Positions 1-7,745 of a stretch of 64,000 bases of DNA are shown piece after piece (positions within the stretch are counted from its first letter, which is position 1; each line of letters opens with the position of its first letter). Source of the DNA: Sinanaerobacter sp. ZZT-01 (GTDB lineage Bacteria; Bacillota; Clostridia; Peptostreptococcales; Anaerovoracaceae); assembly GCF_035621135.1 (NCBI RefSeq), contig NZ_CP141728.1, positions 2,046,001-2,110,000 of the forward strand, written 5' to 3'. The notes below the pieces were generated by a model. The model did no database searches. It was not told where the DNA came from and was given only the letters and a program-made list of their open reading frames with translations. Both the position numbers and the translations under genes were made by a program.

Positions 1-852
1 GCGGCTAAATGGTTTTTCTTGGCAGCGGAACAGGGCGATGATGAATCTCAGTGCACACTGGGTAATTTTTTCAAATATGGGCGAGGTGTACGACAGGATT
101 ATTTGGAGGCGATACATTGGTATCAGCAGGCCGTAGATCAGGGTTGTGCACGAGCGCAGAACTGTCTTGGCATTATGTATGAAAAGGGCTTGGGTACGGA
201 TCGAAATTATCAGGAAGCCGCCCAAATGTATCGCCTTGCCGCTGAGAACGAAAACATGAATGCAATGTATAATCTAGCGCTGCTATATGATTATGGGCGA
301 GGCATGCCTCAGGATCAGGTTGAGGCGGTTCGCCTATATCGGATTGCAGCCGAACAGGGGCAGCCAAATGCGCTGGCTAATCTTGGATATGCTTACGATC
401 ATGCAGAGGGCGGATTGGAAAGAGATGCACAAGAGGCTTTTCGGCTTTATCAGTTGGCAGCAGAAAAGGGAAACGCTGTTGCACAGTGCAATTTGGGAAA
501 GATGTACAGAGACGGGGTAGTCGTGGCGCAGGATAAACAAGAGGCAGTTCGCTTGTATCGGCTATCACTTGAACAGGGTAATCTAACGGCACTTAACAAC
601 TTAGGCAACTGTTATGAAAAAGGCGATGGGGTTGAACAAGATTTTGCACAGGCCAGGGAGCTTTATCAGCAGGCATTTGAGCGAGGATATGCATTTGCGG
701 CATCCAACATTGGAGCCCTTTATGAAAAAGGGATTGGGGTTGAGAAAGATCTTGACGAGGCAATCCACTGGTACCGTTTGGGGGCGCAGAAGGGCAACGA
801 AAGTTGCAAAAAGGAATTAGCACGCTTATCCGCCCTCGAGGGTTCTGTATGA
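1..852 (+). CDS. Sel1-repeat (TPR-like) protein, 5' end outside window
   Basis: The reading frame is open from the first base, so the gene starts upstream; 283 residues are visible. They consist of about seven consecutive Sel1-type repeats of about 36 residues, each with the pattern A-x3-Y-x2-G-x-GV-x2-D-x2-A-x2-W/L-Y/Y-x2-A. Examples are YGRGVRQDYLEAIHWYQQA and YEKGIGVEKDLDEAIHWYRL. Sel1 repeats form alpha-helical solenoids used as protein-protein scaffolds. No catalytic domain is visible in this part. The gene precedes an immunity-gene array, and Sel1 proteins often sit in such islands, but a functional link is only inferred. An N-terminal signal or other domain may lie upstream. Confidence 0.9.
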   Translation, partial: AAKWFFLAAEQGDDESQCTLGNFFKYGRGVRQDYLEAIHWYQQAVDQGCARAQNCLGIMYEKGLGTDRNYQEAAQMYRLAAENENMNAMYNLALLYDYGRGMPQDQVEAVRLYRIAAEQGQPNALANLGYAYDHAEGGLERDAQEAFRLYQLAAEKGNAVAQCNLGKMYRDGVVVAQDKQEAVRLYRLSLEQGNLTALNNLGNCYEKGDGVEQDFAQARELYQQAFERGYAFAASNIGALYEKGIGVEKDLDEAIHWYRLGAQKGNESCKKELARLSALEGSV

Positions 853-1007
853 AGAAAGTGTAAAATGTCCCTCGCTTGTCTGCGGAGAAGAACGGTATTT
901 ATTATATTATAAGTTTGTTACGGTCAAAGTCATGTGAATAGAAATAAAAATGACTTTGTAGTGGCATGGAAAACTTTGAAAATTAAACAAATTCGCCAGC
1001 AAGAAAA

Positions 1008-1031
1008 AAGACATCCGCTCGGGTGTCTTTT
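1008..1031. terminator. Intrinsic terminator-like hairpin
   Basis: An 11-bp stem with one G-U pair (arm AAAGACATCCG, loop CT) has an A-run on its left and TTTT on its right. It could stop transcription in either direction. It lies about 155 bp after the Sel1 stop codon and is the only clear terminator before the immunity array. Confidence 0.6.
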
Positions 1032-1174
1032 GTATTTTATAATTCAAAATTTTTTTATCATCACTGGGAAATCCGGTATTGTTGGCTCTATCAAGAGATA
1101 GGCGTATGCGTATCAAGAGGATAGACTTGATAATATGCAAAAATTTGATAAGATAGCAAAAGGCGGTATTAAAG

Positions 1175-1261
1175 AATGATGAGGCATTTTATGAATATGA
1201 CGACTATCTTCAAGGGCTTAGAGAAAATAAAATTGGTGCCGCAACCTTTGATAAAAAGTAA
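1175..1261 (+). pseudogene. Degraded C-terminal gene fragment in the 853-1380 gap
   Basis: The gap from 853 to 1380 has no complete gene. One short stretch reads as a plausible protein C-terminus (YEYDDYLQGLRENKIGAATF then KK and stop). It is preceded in another frame by FDKIAKGGIKE, as if a frameshift had broken a longer gene. Its position just ahead of the immunity genes is where a toxin C-terminus would be expected, so it may be a remnant of a polymorphic-toxin tip. That identity is inference; no family was recognised. Confidence 0.3.
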
Positions 1262-1380
1262 ATGGACATTGCATCCCTAAATACCTTTAAGATTGTAGCT
1301 TTGCGGTAGAGAAAAACAGATCGAAAAAAAATCGGAACCGTGATATAATCCAAGATATAGTAAATAATGGAAGGTGAAAA

Positions 1381-1731
1381 ATGCACTTAGAAAAACTAAG
1401 CGATCTCATTAGCGAAAATAAAATTGCTTATTGTGTTATAGCAGATTTAGATATGGAATCAATTGAGACCATAGGATGTGTGACGGAATTGGAATACAAA
1501 GATTTGGTTGAACAGCTTTTTTATGATATGGAACAAATAAAAGTATTAAATTTCTCTTTAATTGGGCAGCAATTACCACGCTCATGGAAACAAGGAAAAG
1601 TAAAATGTCTGATTTGTAAACCAAAAGATAGTATTGTTGTTGGGCTATTCTATAATGAGTATAGAATGCTTTCTGAATCAATTGACTTTGGCTGTGAAAT
1701 TGCAAAAAAAATAGATAATATGTGGAAATAA
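1381..1731 (+). CDS. Small hypothetical protein, first gene of immunity-type array
   Basis: The product has 116 residues with no signal peptide or membrane segment. The start follows a GGAAGGTG ribosome site. It is an alpha/beta-looking cytosolic protein with hydrophobic strands (KIAYCVIADLD, DSIVVGLFYNEYRM), faintly like small roadblock or profilin-like folds. No family was recognised with confidence. It is the first of about ten small, same-strand, AT-rich genes that include Imm1 and SUKH members. This suggests an immunity protein, but that is inferred from neighbourhood only. Confidence 0.75.
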   Translation: MHLEKLSDLISENKIAYCVIADLDMESIETIGCVTELEYKDLVEQLFYDMEQIKVLNFSLIGQQLPRSWKQGKVKCLICKPKDSIVVGLFYNEYRMLSESIDFGCEIAKKIDNMWK

Positions 1732-1806
1732 AAAGAGGTAAATCAGTCGTATTATGATAGAAAATTTTATCAACATACGGACAATGAAAAGATTAGGGAG
1801 ATAGAG

Positions 1807-2190
1807 ATGAGAATTGAGCATTTTGAAGGAAAAAATGAATGTAATCATGTAGATGACATTGAAGAGATATTAATACGGCGTACGGATAAGGGGGTCAATG
1901 AATTTATCATTCGAGGAGAACACGAATTTCCATATATGGCAGTATTAGTGAATCATGATTATGCTTATTTGCATTATTATAAAGCTGATGATTCCCCCGG
2001 CTTTCGCTCCATTGGCGGTAATATAAATTTAGAAAAAGAGAAAGATATTATATTTTATACGAATACGGATCAAGAGGAAGTTTCAATAGAAACGGTATCG
2101 GTACTTCCTTCTTCAAGTGCTGTGCAGGCAGTAAAACAGTTTTTTGAAACATGCCATATGCCAAAATGCATTGAATGGGAAGAGTTATAA
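1807..2190 (+). CDS. Imm1-family immunity protein
   Basis: This is a 127-residue acidic protein. The central YMAVLVNHDYAYLHYY strand pair, the following FRSIGGN turn and the C-terminal VLPSSSAVQAVKQFF helix with a closing CIEWEEL match the layout of the Imm1 immunity family. Known members neutralise polymorphic-toxin domains, often nucleic-acid deaminases, by direct binding in the cytoplasm. The cognate toxin is not in the window. It sits in a co-directional run of similar small genes with gaps of 40-80 bp. Assignment is by recalled motif pattern rather than by alignment. Confidence 0.7.
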   Translation: MRIEHFEGKNECNHVDDIEEILIRRTDKGVNEFIIRGEHEFPYMAVLVNHDYAYLHYYKADDSPGFRSIGGNINLEKEKDIIFYTNTDQEEVSIETVSVLPSSSAVQAVKQFFETCHMPKCIEWEEL

Positions 2191-2232
2191 ATTGAAAGCG
2201 GCAGGATACATGGATGTAAAGGAATTTTTCAT

Positions 2233-2637
2233 ATGGGACAAAGAATAGAAGCGTATATAAATAACTTAAAAAAGAAATATGATACGGTTGAAATCGTTAT
2301 ATGTAATTCAAGAAAACAAAATTTAAAAGGAGTACCTGACCCGTTGCATGAGTTATACGAAACGGCATTAGCGGTAGAACTGCCTTTTGGACGTATTTTT
2401 ACGGTAGATGCGGCTTTAGAGCAATCTAAAAATAACCCCTTTACTCCTAATTGGTTTGTTTTTGGGCAAGATAATTATTTTTCATTTTGGTTATGTTCTT
2501 ACTCGCCGGATAAAGAAGGATTAAGTTTTACTTATTGGGATCATGAATCTGGAAATGATATTGATGAAGCTGTTTGGCCGGATTTAGAGTCTTTTTTGCA
2601 GGAGTTAGAAGAAGAGTACATAGAAACAACGATCTAA
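2233..2637 (+). CDS. SUKH (SMI1/KNR4)-like immunity protein
   Basis: The product has 134 residues. The core pattern FGRIFTVDAALEQ, then NWFVFGQDNYFSFWLC, then FTYWDHE, then a C-terminal helix VWPDLESFLQELEEEY, is typical of SUKH-superfamily immunity proteins: a strand after the substrate-like loop, a G-x-D turn and a last acidic helix. SUKH proteins bind and neutralise nuclease or deaminase toxin tips. The next gene begins 12 bp after its stop, so the two are probably co-transcribed. Which toxin it opposes is unknown. Confidence 0.65.
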   Translation: MGQRIEAYINNLKKKYDTVEIVICNSRKQNLKGVPDPLHELYETALAVELPFGRIFTVDAALEQSKNNPFTPNWFVFGQDNYFSFWLCSYSPDKEGLSFTYWDHESGNDIDEAVWPDLESFLQELEEEYIETTI

Positions 2638-2649
2638 GAGGTGTTTATA

Positions 2650-2949
2650 ATGGAAAGTTTAAAGGAAATTCAGATAGAATTTTTTGAGACCTTACAGTCG
2701 ATTCAAGAGGCTGCGGTCTATCAAGCATTAGGAGAATATGATGAAAGTGACAGTTTAGAAGATTTATTATATCATGCTACATATGAAGCAATTACATCGG
2801 TTTTTGAGCTGATTGATGGATATACAAATGAGAATTTGAAACTTGACTTAGTTGAAATGAGTAAAAATATTTCATTAAAGACGGGTATTCAAATGCATGA
2901 TAAATGTGCGGATTATTTAAAGTGGAAGAGCGAAAAAATTGTACCTTAA
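2650..2949 (+). CDS. Small acidic helical protein, putative immunity protein
   Basis: The product has 99 residues. The ATG at 2650 is preferred over the upstream GTG at 2641, which falls inside the ribosome site GAGGTG. The protein is acidic and almost entirely helical by appearance, with segments such as LEDLLYHATYEAITSVFELI. It has no signal or membrane segment and no recognised family. The 12-bp gap to the preceding SUKH-like gene and the shared strand support membership of the immunity array. Confidence 0.7.
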   Translation: MESLKEIQIEFFETLQSIQEAAVYQALGEYDESDSLEDLLYHATYEAITSVFELIDGYTNENLKLDLVEMSKNISLKTGIQMHDKCADYLKWKSEKIVP

Positions 2950-3010
2950 AGGAGACATGGACAAATTTTCATGAATTTTTAAGAGGATATTTTAATGTTA
3001 AGGGGGGGAG

Positions 3011-3511
3011 ATGCAGAAGGTGGTATCTTTGGACGATAATTTAATAAAAAGAATTCATTCAGCCAAGCAAAAACTGAAGACAAGACCGGATTCAATACTG
3101 TTTGGTGAGTTGAAAGAAGGGGAAGATTGCATTTCAGATTCTTTTAATTGCCCCATTTATTGCGAATTCCTTAAAATTTGTAATGGTGCACGCTGCGGAG
3201 AAATTGATTTTTGGGGTATCAATGATCTTTTACAAAATCAATTTTATACAATGGATATAAAAGGCGGTCAGGTAGTTTGGTTATGCATTGGACAGGTATT
3301 ATATGAGCCTCTTATGTTAAATAAATGGGATAAAAAAGTGTATCTTTTAAGAAAAGATGAATTAGATCGTACGCCGCCTATATTCTGCTTTGAAAGCCTT
3401 GACGATTTGATGAAAAATTATGTATTTGGAGAACGGTATAGAAATATAGTTTCGGATGCTGAGCATGATGAATGGTATATTTTTTTGAAAGAAAATAAGT
3501 TTTTTAGTTAA
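3011..3511 (+). CDS. SUKH-like immunity protein
   Basis: The product has 166 residues. The segment CPIYCEFLKICNGARCGEID followed by FWGINDLL is the SUKH signature of a helix ending in NG and a first strand, and a later FESLDDLM leads to a C-terminal helix. A very strong AGGGGGGGAG site touches the ATG at 3011. The in-frame GTG at 3020 is better spaced and is an alternative start. Five cysteines are present without an obvious metal-binding arrangement. It is probably a cytosolic immunity protein. Confidence 0.65.
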   Translation: MQKVVSLDDNLIKRIHSAKQKLKTRPDSILFGELKEGEDCISDSFNCPIYCEFLKICNGARCGEIDFWGINDLLQNQFYTMDIKGGQVVWLCIGQVLYEPLMLNKWDKKVYLLRKDELDRTPPIFCFESLDDLMKNYVFGERYRNIVSDAEHDEWYIFLKENKFFS

Positions 3512-3588
3512 GCACATTCACATGCAAACAAATCAATTTGACATCAGCCCAAAAAAGCGGATGAAAAACTAAGAAGAAAGGGGGAAAA

Positions 3589-3984
3589 ATGAAATCTGAT
3601 ACGATAAAATCACTGAGAGATTCATTTAATTTAACGGAGGTTGAATTAAATATTCCTGAATATGCAGGATTGTCTTGTTTCTTATGCAAGGATTATATTG
3701 ACTTTTTAAATCAATATAACGGAGGGGTAGGAAATATCGGTGAGAATTCCTATTTACATTTATGGAAATTCGAAGATATTGAAGAACGAAATAAAGAGTA
3801 TGGATCAGCTGAATTTTTAACGGATATCATTCTTATAGGCTCCGACGGAGGAGATACAGCATATGGGATAAATGGTGAGGGAAAGTATATTGAAGTTCCT
3901 TTTATCGGTATGGATGACGATGCGGTTCATGTGATTGCTGATGAGTTTGATAGATTTATAGAATATCTAAATAAAAAACAGTAA
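3589..3984 (+). CDS. SMI1/KNR4 (SUKH-1) family protein
   Basis: This 131-residue protein has the clearest SUKH-1 layout of the array. The helix YIDFLNQYNGG ends in the NG turn, LHLWKFEDIEERNKEY is the strand and E-rich helix, and IILIGSDGGDTAYGIN is the hallmark GSDGGD turn. FIEYL closes the domain. The family includes bacterial immunity proteins against polymorphic toxins as well as yeast SMI1/KNR4. It is a stand-alone domain preceded by AAGGGGG. The target is unknown. Confidence 0.85.
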   Translation: MKSDTIKSLRDSFNLTEVELNIPEYAGLSCFLCKDYIDFLNQYNGGVGNIGENSYLHLWKFEDIEERNKEYGSAEFLTDIILIGSDGGDTAYGINGEGKYIEVPFIGMDDDAVHVIADEFDRFIEYLNKKQ

Positions 3985-4066
3985 TCTTTTTAAAGGCATG
4001 TACTTCGATAATCTTTGAATTCGATTAAGGATACATAAATAACTTGAAGAATTAGGGGTTTAATTA

Positions 4067-4663
4067 ATGGTAAATAAAGGTATGATTGATGAATTTGAGA
4101 TCAACTATGGGATAAAGGTACCAAACCAGTATAAAGATTTTTTGCAAGTAAATGATGGATTCAGTTTCGATGGAGGAAGGACATTATATTCATTAAATGA
4201 TTTAAAAGAAATGAATGATAATTTGCAGATTCAAAAGTATCAGCCTGATTATATTGCAATAGGTGATGATGGCGGGGGATTAGTATTTTTGATGCGGCAA
4301 GAGACAAACGCTGAAGTGGTTTTTTTAGTAGATCTGTCAGACTATGATATAGGAACAGCCTATAAAAGAATATGTAATTTTAATGACTGGTTTAATAAAG
4401 GCTGCAATATTGATACAGAAAAAGAGGAAGGTAATAGTCAATTAAGTAAAATTGGAAGCGTTTATTTGACGGAGAAACCAGTTAATGGTATAAGAGATCT
4501 GGTTCGTATAAAACAAATATTTAATCTAAACATTACGGCATCACAATTCTTGAAAATATCAAGAACACTACCCTGTGAAGTGCTAACGAATATAAAGTAT
4601 GCGAAAGCAATTAAGTTAATAGAAAAGACGGGACAACCTGAAATATTTGAATTTCGAAAATAA
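4067..4663 (+). CDS. SUKH-domain protein with extra C-terminal domain
   Basis: The product has 198 residues. Residues 1-110 form a SUKH domain: NQYKDFLQVNDGFSF carries the NG/DG turn and YIAIGDDGGGLVFL the GDDGG turn. Residues 130-198 form a second small domain, LTEKPVNGIRDLVRIKQIFN plus a helix pair, somewhat like ribosomal L7/L12-type or recycling domains used as second modules in immunity proteins. Two-domain immunity proteins are known, but this exact pairing was not recognised. The gene is co-directional with the others. Confidence 0.7.
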   Translation: MVNKGMIDEFEINYGIKVPNQYKDFLQVNDGFSFDGGRTLYSLNDLKEMNDNLQIQKYQPDYIAIGDDGGGLVFLMRQETNAEVVFLVDLSDYDIGTAYKRICNFNDWFNKGCNIDTEKEEGNSQLSKIGSVYLTEKPVNGIRDLVRIKQIFNLNITASQFLKISRTLPCEVLTNIKYAKAIKLIEKTGQPEIFEFRK

Positions 4664-4757
4664 ATGGTATTTGTATTTTTAAAATTTAACAGCTTCTTTG
4701 CTATAAAATGTAGGTTGTACAAAGAACTTAGCAGTATTCAAAATAGGGGGATGAGTA

Positions 4758-5231
4758 ATGAAGTTGTCAAACTTGATTAAAGAAGTTCAAATTCCTACGG
4801 ATCATTATATTTTAATAGAGTATGATTTGTTTTTTAATGAAGATTTAGGGAAATTTAATAAGTTCTCAATAGATGATCCAAGTGATATTAAAAAATTAAC
4901 GCTTCTGATAAATGGATTGAAAACACAGGACGAGGCGATGAAACTATATGTTTTGTCATATAGCTATGAAACAGTCGATTATAAAGGAAATGAAAGTATA
5001 TACGCAGATTGTCTCTGGTTAGATACGACTACTGGTATCGACGCGATGGATAAAATGTTTGAAGCATATAAAAGCATACAGCCGAGCGGTATGAGTCATT
5101 TAAAAGAGATGGAGGAATATAATCAAGAGCATTTTTATTTGCTTAACAGTATGGGAGCTGTCATTGACTTAAAGCGCACCCATAGCGCAGAGCATGACTT
5201 TGAAAATGTGAAGATTTTATATTGGGATTAA
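4758..5231 (+). CDS. Hypothetical immunity-array protein
   Basis: The product has 157 residues and follows a GGGGGATGAGTA ribosome site. It shows two strands (HYILIEYDLFF, MKLYVLSYSYETV) and an acidic loop region, with a C-terminal FENVKILYWD. No signal peptide or membrane span is present. No family was recognised. Its size, base composition and position inside a run of Imm1/SUKH genes suggest the same class of role. Confidence 0.7.
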   Translation: MKLSNLIKEVQIPTDHYILIEYDLFFNEDLGKFNKFSIDDPSDIKKLTLLINGLKTQDEAMKLYVLSYSYETVDYKGNESIYADCLWLDTTTGIDAMDKMFEAYKSIQPSGMSHLKEMEEYNQEHFYLLNSMGAVIDLKRTHSAEHDFENVKILYWD

Positions 5232-5345
5232 TACATATTTGACAATCTAACGATTACAGGAGATAAATCAGGCACGATTATAAAACGCATGAATAAATAG
5301 GAGAAGAAGATTTTTACAATCCTTAAAAGAGGTGAAGCTGCCCAA

Positions 5346-5813
5346 ATGAATGATGAGTTAAAGAAAAAGCTTGAAAAGTTAAAAGCGATTAATAAAGCAA
5401 AAAATAAGAATGAGGAAAAGAAAAATAATATTTTATTGAAAGAATGCATGGAAGCACTACACGATGATGGATTTATACTGGATAACGAAGACGCGCGATT
5501 GGTGTATCATGACTTTAAAGGAAGCGTGGTTTTTACTCCCTGGGGTATTGATTGGGAGGAAGGAAAGAAAATAAAAAAGATAAAACATATCCAATTTGAG
5601 TCAGAGTTAACAGAGATTTGTTCAAAAGACAACTATTATATTATTTGGGGAAAGGGTTTACCAATAATAAGGTGCAGTTTAAATGCTATAATCAATCATT
5701 TAGACGACATTAAAGCGGTTGAAGTTGACACGTGGCTATTTTCGACAGATTATAGTGAGATAATAGAATTTTATCACGAAGGCAGGATTACATTGGGACG
5801 GATCGGTTTTTGA
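5346..5813 (+). CDS. Hypothetical protein with charged N-terminal helix, putative immunity protein
   Basis: The product has 155 residues. Residues 1-30 are almost only K, E, N, A and L and form a coiled-coil-like helix. The rest is a compact domain with strands VVFTPWGIDWEEG and YIIWGKGLPIIR and a C-terminal WLFSTDYSEIIEFYHEGRIT. The last motif resembles small CDI-type immunity proteins, but the family was not named with certainty. The stop overlaps the ribosome-site region of the next gene, so they are probably one transcript. Confidence 0.7.
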   Translation: MNDELKKKLEKLKAINKAKNKNEEKKNNILLKECMEALHDDGFILDNEDARLVYHDFKGSVVFTPWGIDWEEGKKIKKIKHIQFESELTEICSKDNYYIIWGKGLPIIRCSLNAIINHLDDIKAVEVDTWLFSTDYSEIIEFYHEGRITLGRIGF

Positions 5814-5839
5814 CAGTCCGCATTGCCAGAGGGGAAACA

Positions 5840-6289
5840 ATGAGAATAACAGAAATTGATTTAGAAATTGAAGATATTGAATGGTATGGAATTGATGAAG
5901 ATGGCAGAATCGCTCAATTCACATCGGGAGGAAGCAAGGTGGTCCCTGAATTTATATGTGAATCAAGAGAGCGACTTCATACAGTGAGTAAGTTTTTTGA
6001 GGATATGAATCCTAATACAGAAAAAGAGGTTACATTTCATGTGAAAGCATCTAAAAATCGGAGCGAAAAATATTTACAAGAATGTAAAATAGTATCTCAA
6101 AAAGGTTTGTATTGTTTTGATATTTCTGATGAGCAAGATACAGAAGAGTATGTGCTTATATGTAATCCATCTTGTACATTAATGATTTCAGATTTACCGG
6201 TATCGATGCAAGATATTTTACTAAAGTGTAAAATATCGAATAGTAACTTTAGCAAGAATAACACCATTTTAATAGAAGGATCTTATTAA
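5840..6289 (+). CDS. Hypothetical protein of the immunity array
   Basis: The product has 149 residues. ATG at 5840 is chosen because AGAGGGGAAAC lies just upstream; an upstream TTG at 5810 would overlap the previous gene without a ribosome site. The N-terminus (DIEWYGIDEDGRIAQFTSGG) is found at the start of several small immunity-like proteins that read out a GIDxxGxIxxFTSGG strand turn. The C-terminal half is beta-rich. Function is not known. Confidence 0.7.
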   Translation: MRITEIDLEIEDIEWYGIDEDGRIAQFTSGGSKVVPEFICESRERLHTVSKFFEDMNPNTEKEVTFHVKASKNRSEKYLQECKIVSQKGLYCFDISDEQDTEEYVLICNPSCTLMISDLPVSMQDILLKCKISNSNFSKNNTILIEGSY

Positions 6290-6349
6290 TAGATAGCATT
6301 ACATTTATACAGGTTACCTGATTTAGGCTATAGAAGGAAAGGAATATTC

Positions 6350-6766
6350 ATGTTAGATGAAATCGTAAAAGTAAAAATTGTAAATGAAGAAAAAGAATTT
6401 TATGAATGTGAATTAGAGCTATATGAAGAAGAAGCAGATGATTTTGTTAAGCTGGTATTAAAACATCGAGGACAAGCTGATGTATTTCGTGCAGATAATT
6501 ACTTTGAAGCACTAGAGAAGTTAAGAAGACATTTAGAAAATAGAAATGAAAAAATACTTTGTAAGGGAAGCAATGAAAATGTATATCCCTCTGCAATGCA
6601 GCTAAATGCGGGAATCGGACGCAACGCGTATTCGTTCGCATTAGGAAAACAAGCAAAGCTTGCAGATGTAGTGGATATTTTTGAGGAAAGTGATGTTGAT
6701 AGCTGGGCATCCTGTGATAAACAAAAGGACTTTTTTGAAAGATGGGTCGAAAGCTTAAATAAGTAA
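6350..6766 (+). CDS. Hypothetical protein, last of immunity array
   Basis: The product has 138 residues. It begins with acidic strands (KVKIVNEEKEFYECELELYE). It then has a CKGSNENVYPSAMQLNAGIG region and an ALGKQAKLADVVDIFEES segment, a pattern shared by a group of small bacterial proteins found beside toxin genes. No catalytic motif is visible. The preceding ribosome site is GAAAGG. It closes the co-directional array; the next coding remnant is unrelated. Confidence 0.7.
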   Translation: MLDEIVKVKIVNEEKEFYECELELYEEEADDFVKLVLKHRGQADVFRADNYFEALEKLRRHLENRNEKILCKGSNENVYPSAMQLNAGIGRNAYSFALGKQAKLADVVDIFEESDVDSWASCDKQKDFFERWVESLNK

Positions 6767-6870
6767 TCAAGAACAACTTGAGTACCAATTATCAAAATCA
6801 TTTGAACTCATTTGTGGTTCGTAGATTTTTTGAGAGGAAATTGGTATAATCAACATAAAATAATAGAAAA

Positions 6871-7122
6871 ATGATAGGTCAAATATCCTGGGCGGAGGAA
6901 TTTGACAATTATATCAAAGAAAATATCCTGAAACGAAATTTTGAAAATGTAGTTCACTTTGAACGGGCAGGAGAATCTGCTGCTTTATCAGTTCCTATGA
7001 TGGATCATTTTGCCCCGCTGCTCTATGTTTTGGGAGCAGCAAACGATACGGATCAGATTGCCGTTTTTAATGATGCATGTGTGTTAGGCAGCCTTTCAAT
7101 GACAAGCTATTTAGTGGAATAA
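6871..7122 (+). pseudogene. Truncated LigB/YgiD-type extradiol dioxygenase C-terminus
   Basis: Only 83 residues remain. The segment SVPMMDHFAPLLYVLGAAND and the closing SLSMTSYLV match the C-terminal end of the class III extradiol (LigB / DODA / YgiD) family, whose full length is about 260 residues. The metal-binding N-terminal two thirds are absent, so this is a 5'-truncated relic even though an ATG and a TATAAT-like box (around 6844) lie before it. It probably marks an old deletion or insertion boundary at the edge of the immunity island. Confidence 0.65.
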
Positions 7123-7181
7123 GGAATTGAAATGCAAAAGATTATCTTCCATATACTGAAAATGAAGCAATTGAAAAAATC

Positions 7182-7215
7182 ACTTCGGACCAATTTGGCC
7201 CGAAGTTTCATTTTT
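7182..7215 (+). terminator. Intrinsic terminator
   Basis: Stem ACTTCGG/CCGAAGT (7182-7188 with 7200-7206) is followed by TTTCATTTTTT. It ends transcription from the immunity array and dioxygenase relic before the sigma-factor operon. Confidence 0.75.
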
Positions 7216-7287
7216 TAGTATTAAAATAAATTTATGCCGCACATTTAAGGGGAATAAATCGTTAAACAATTTGAGAGGGGGTTTTAA

Positions 7288-7745
7288 ATGTCAATTAATA
7301 TACAGGAACAATATGATAAAATTTATCGCTATTGCTATTATAAAGTAAGAAATACTGGATTAGCAGAAGATCTTACCCAAGAAACCTTCCTCAGATACTT
7401 CACTCAAAGCTCATATATGGAGCGCGGTAAAATGTTGGCTTATCTTTATACAATAGCACGAAACCTTTGTATTGATTCTTTTCGTAAAATTTTGCCGGAA
7501 AGATTGAATGACGATATACCGGATATGGACTGCTTTGGGAAACTGGAGCTTAGCATTGCTTTACGTCAAGCTCTTGCGACACTGCCGGAACAGGATCAAG
7601 AGCTTCTGCTTTTCCGGTTGCCAACGAGCTTTCGGTTGGAGAGATTGCTTCCATCATGGGAATTTCCCGCTTTGCTGTTTACCGAAGGACAAATTCCGCA
7701 GTAGCAATTCTGAAAAAATTATTAAGAGAGGAGGATTTTCAATGA
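7288..7745 (+). pseudogene. ECF-type RNA polymerase sigma factor, frameshifted in region 4
   Basis: The first 110 residues show sigma-70 region 2 (YRYCYYKVRNTGLAEDLTQE, then LAYLYTIARNLCIDSFRK) and the LPEQDQELLLFR lead into region 4. At about 7616 the frame breaks. The region 4 helix-turn-helix continues in another frame (VANELSVGEIASIMGISRF, then AVYRRTNSAVAILKKLL) and ends at 7745 in an ATGA overlap with the next gene. One missing G near 7616-7617 explains it. This is either a real inactivating mutation or a sequence error. An AGAGGGGG ribosome site precedes the start. The sigma factor would be expected to control the ABC operon that follows. Confidence 0.85.

Noticed and set aside
7600-7640. 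Programmed frameshift in the ECF sigma gene
   Set aside because: No slippery heptamer or stimulatory structure is seen; a simple one-base loss explains it.
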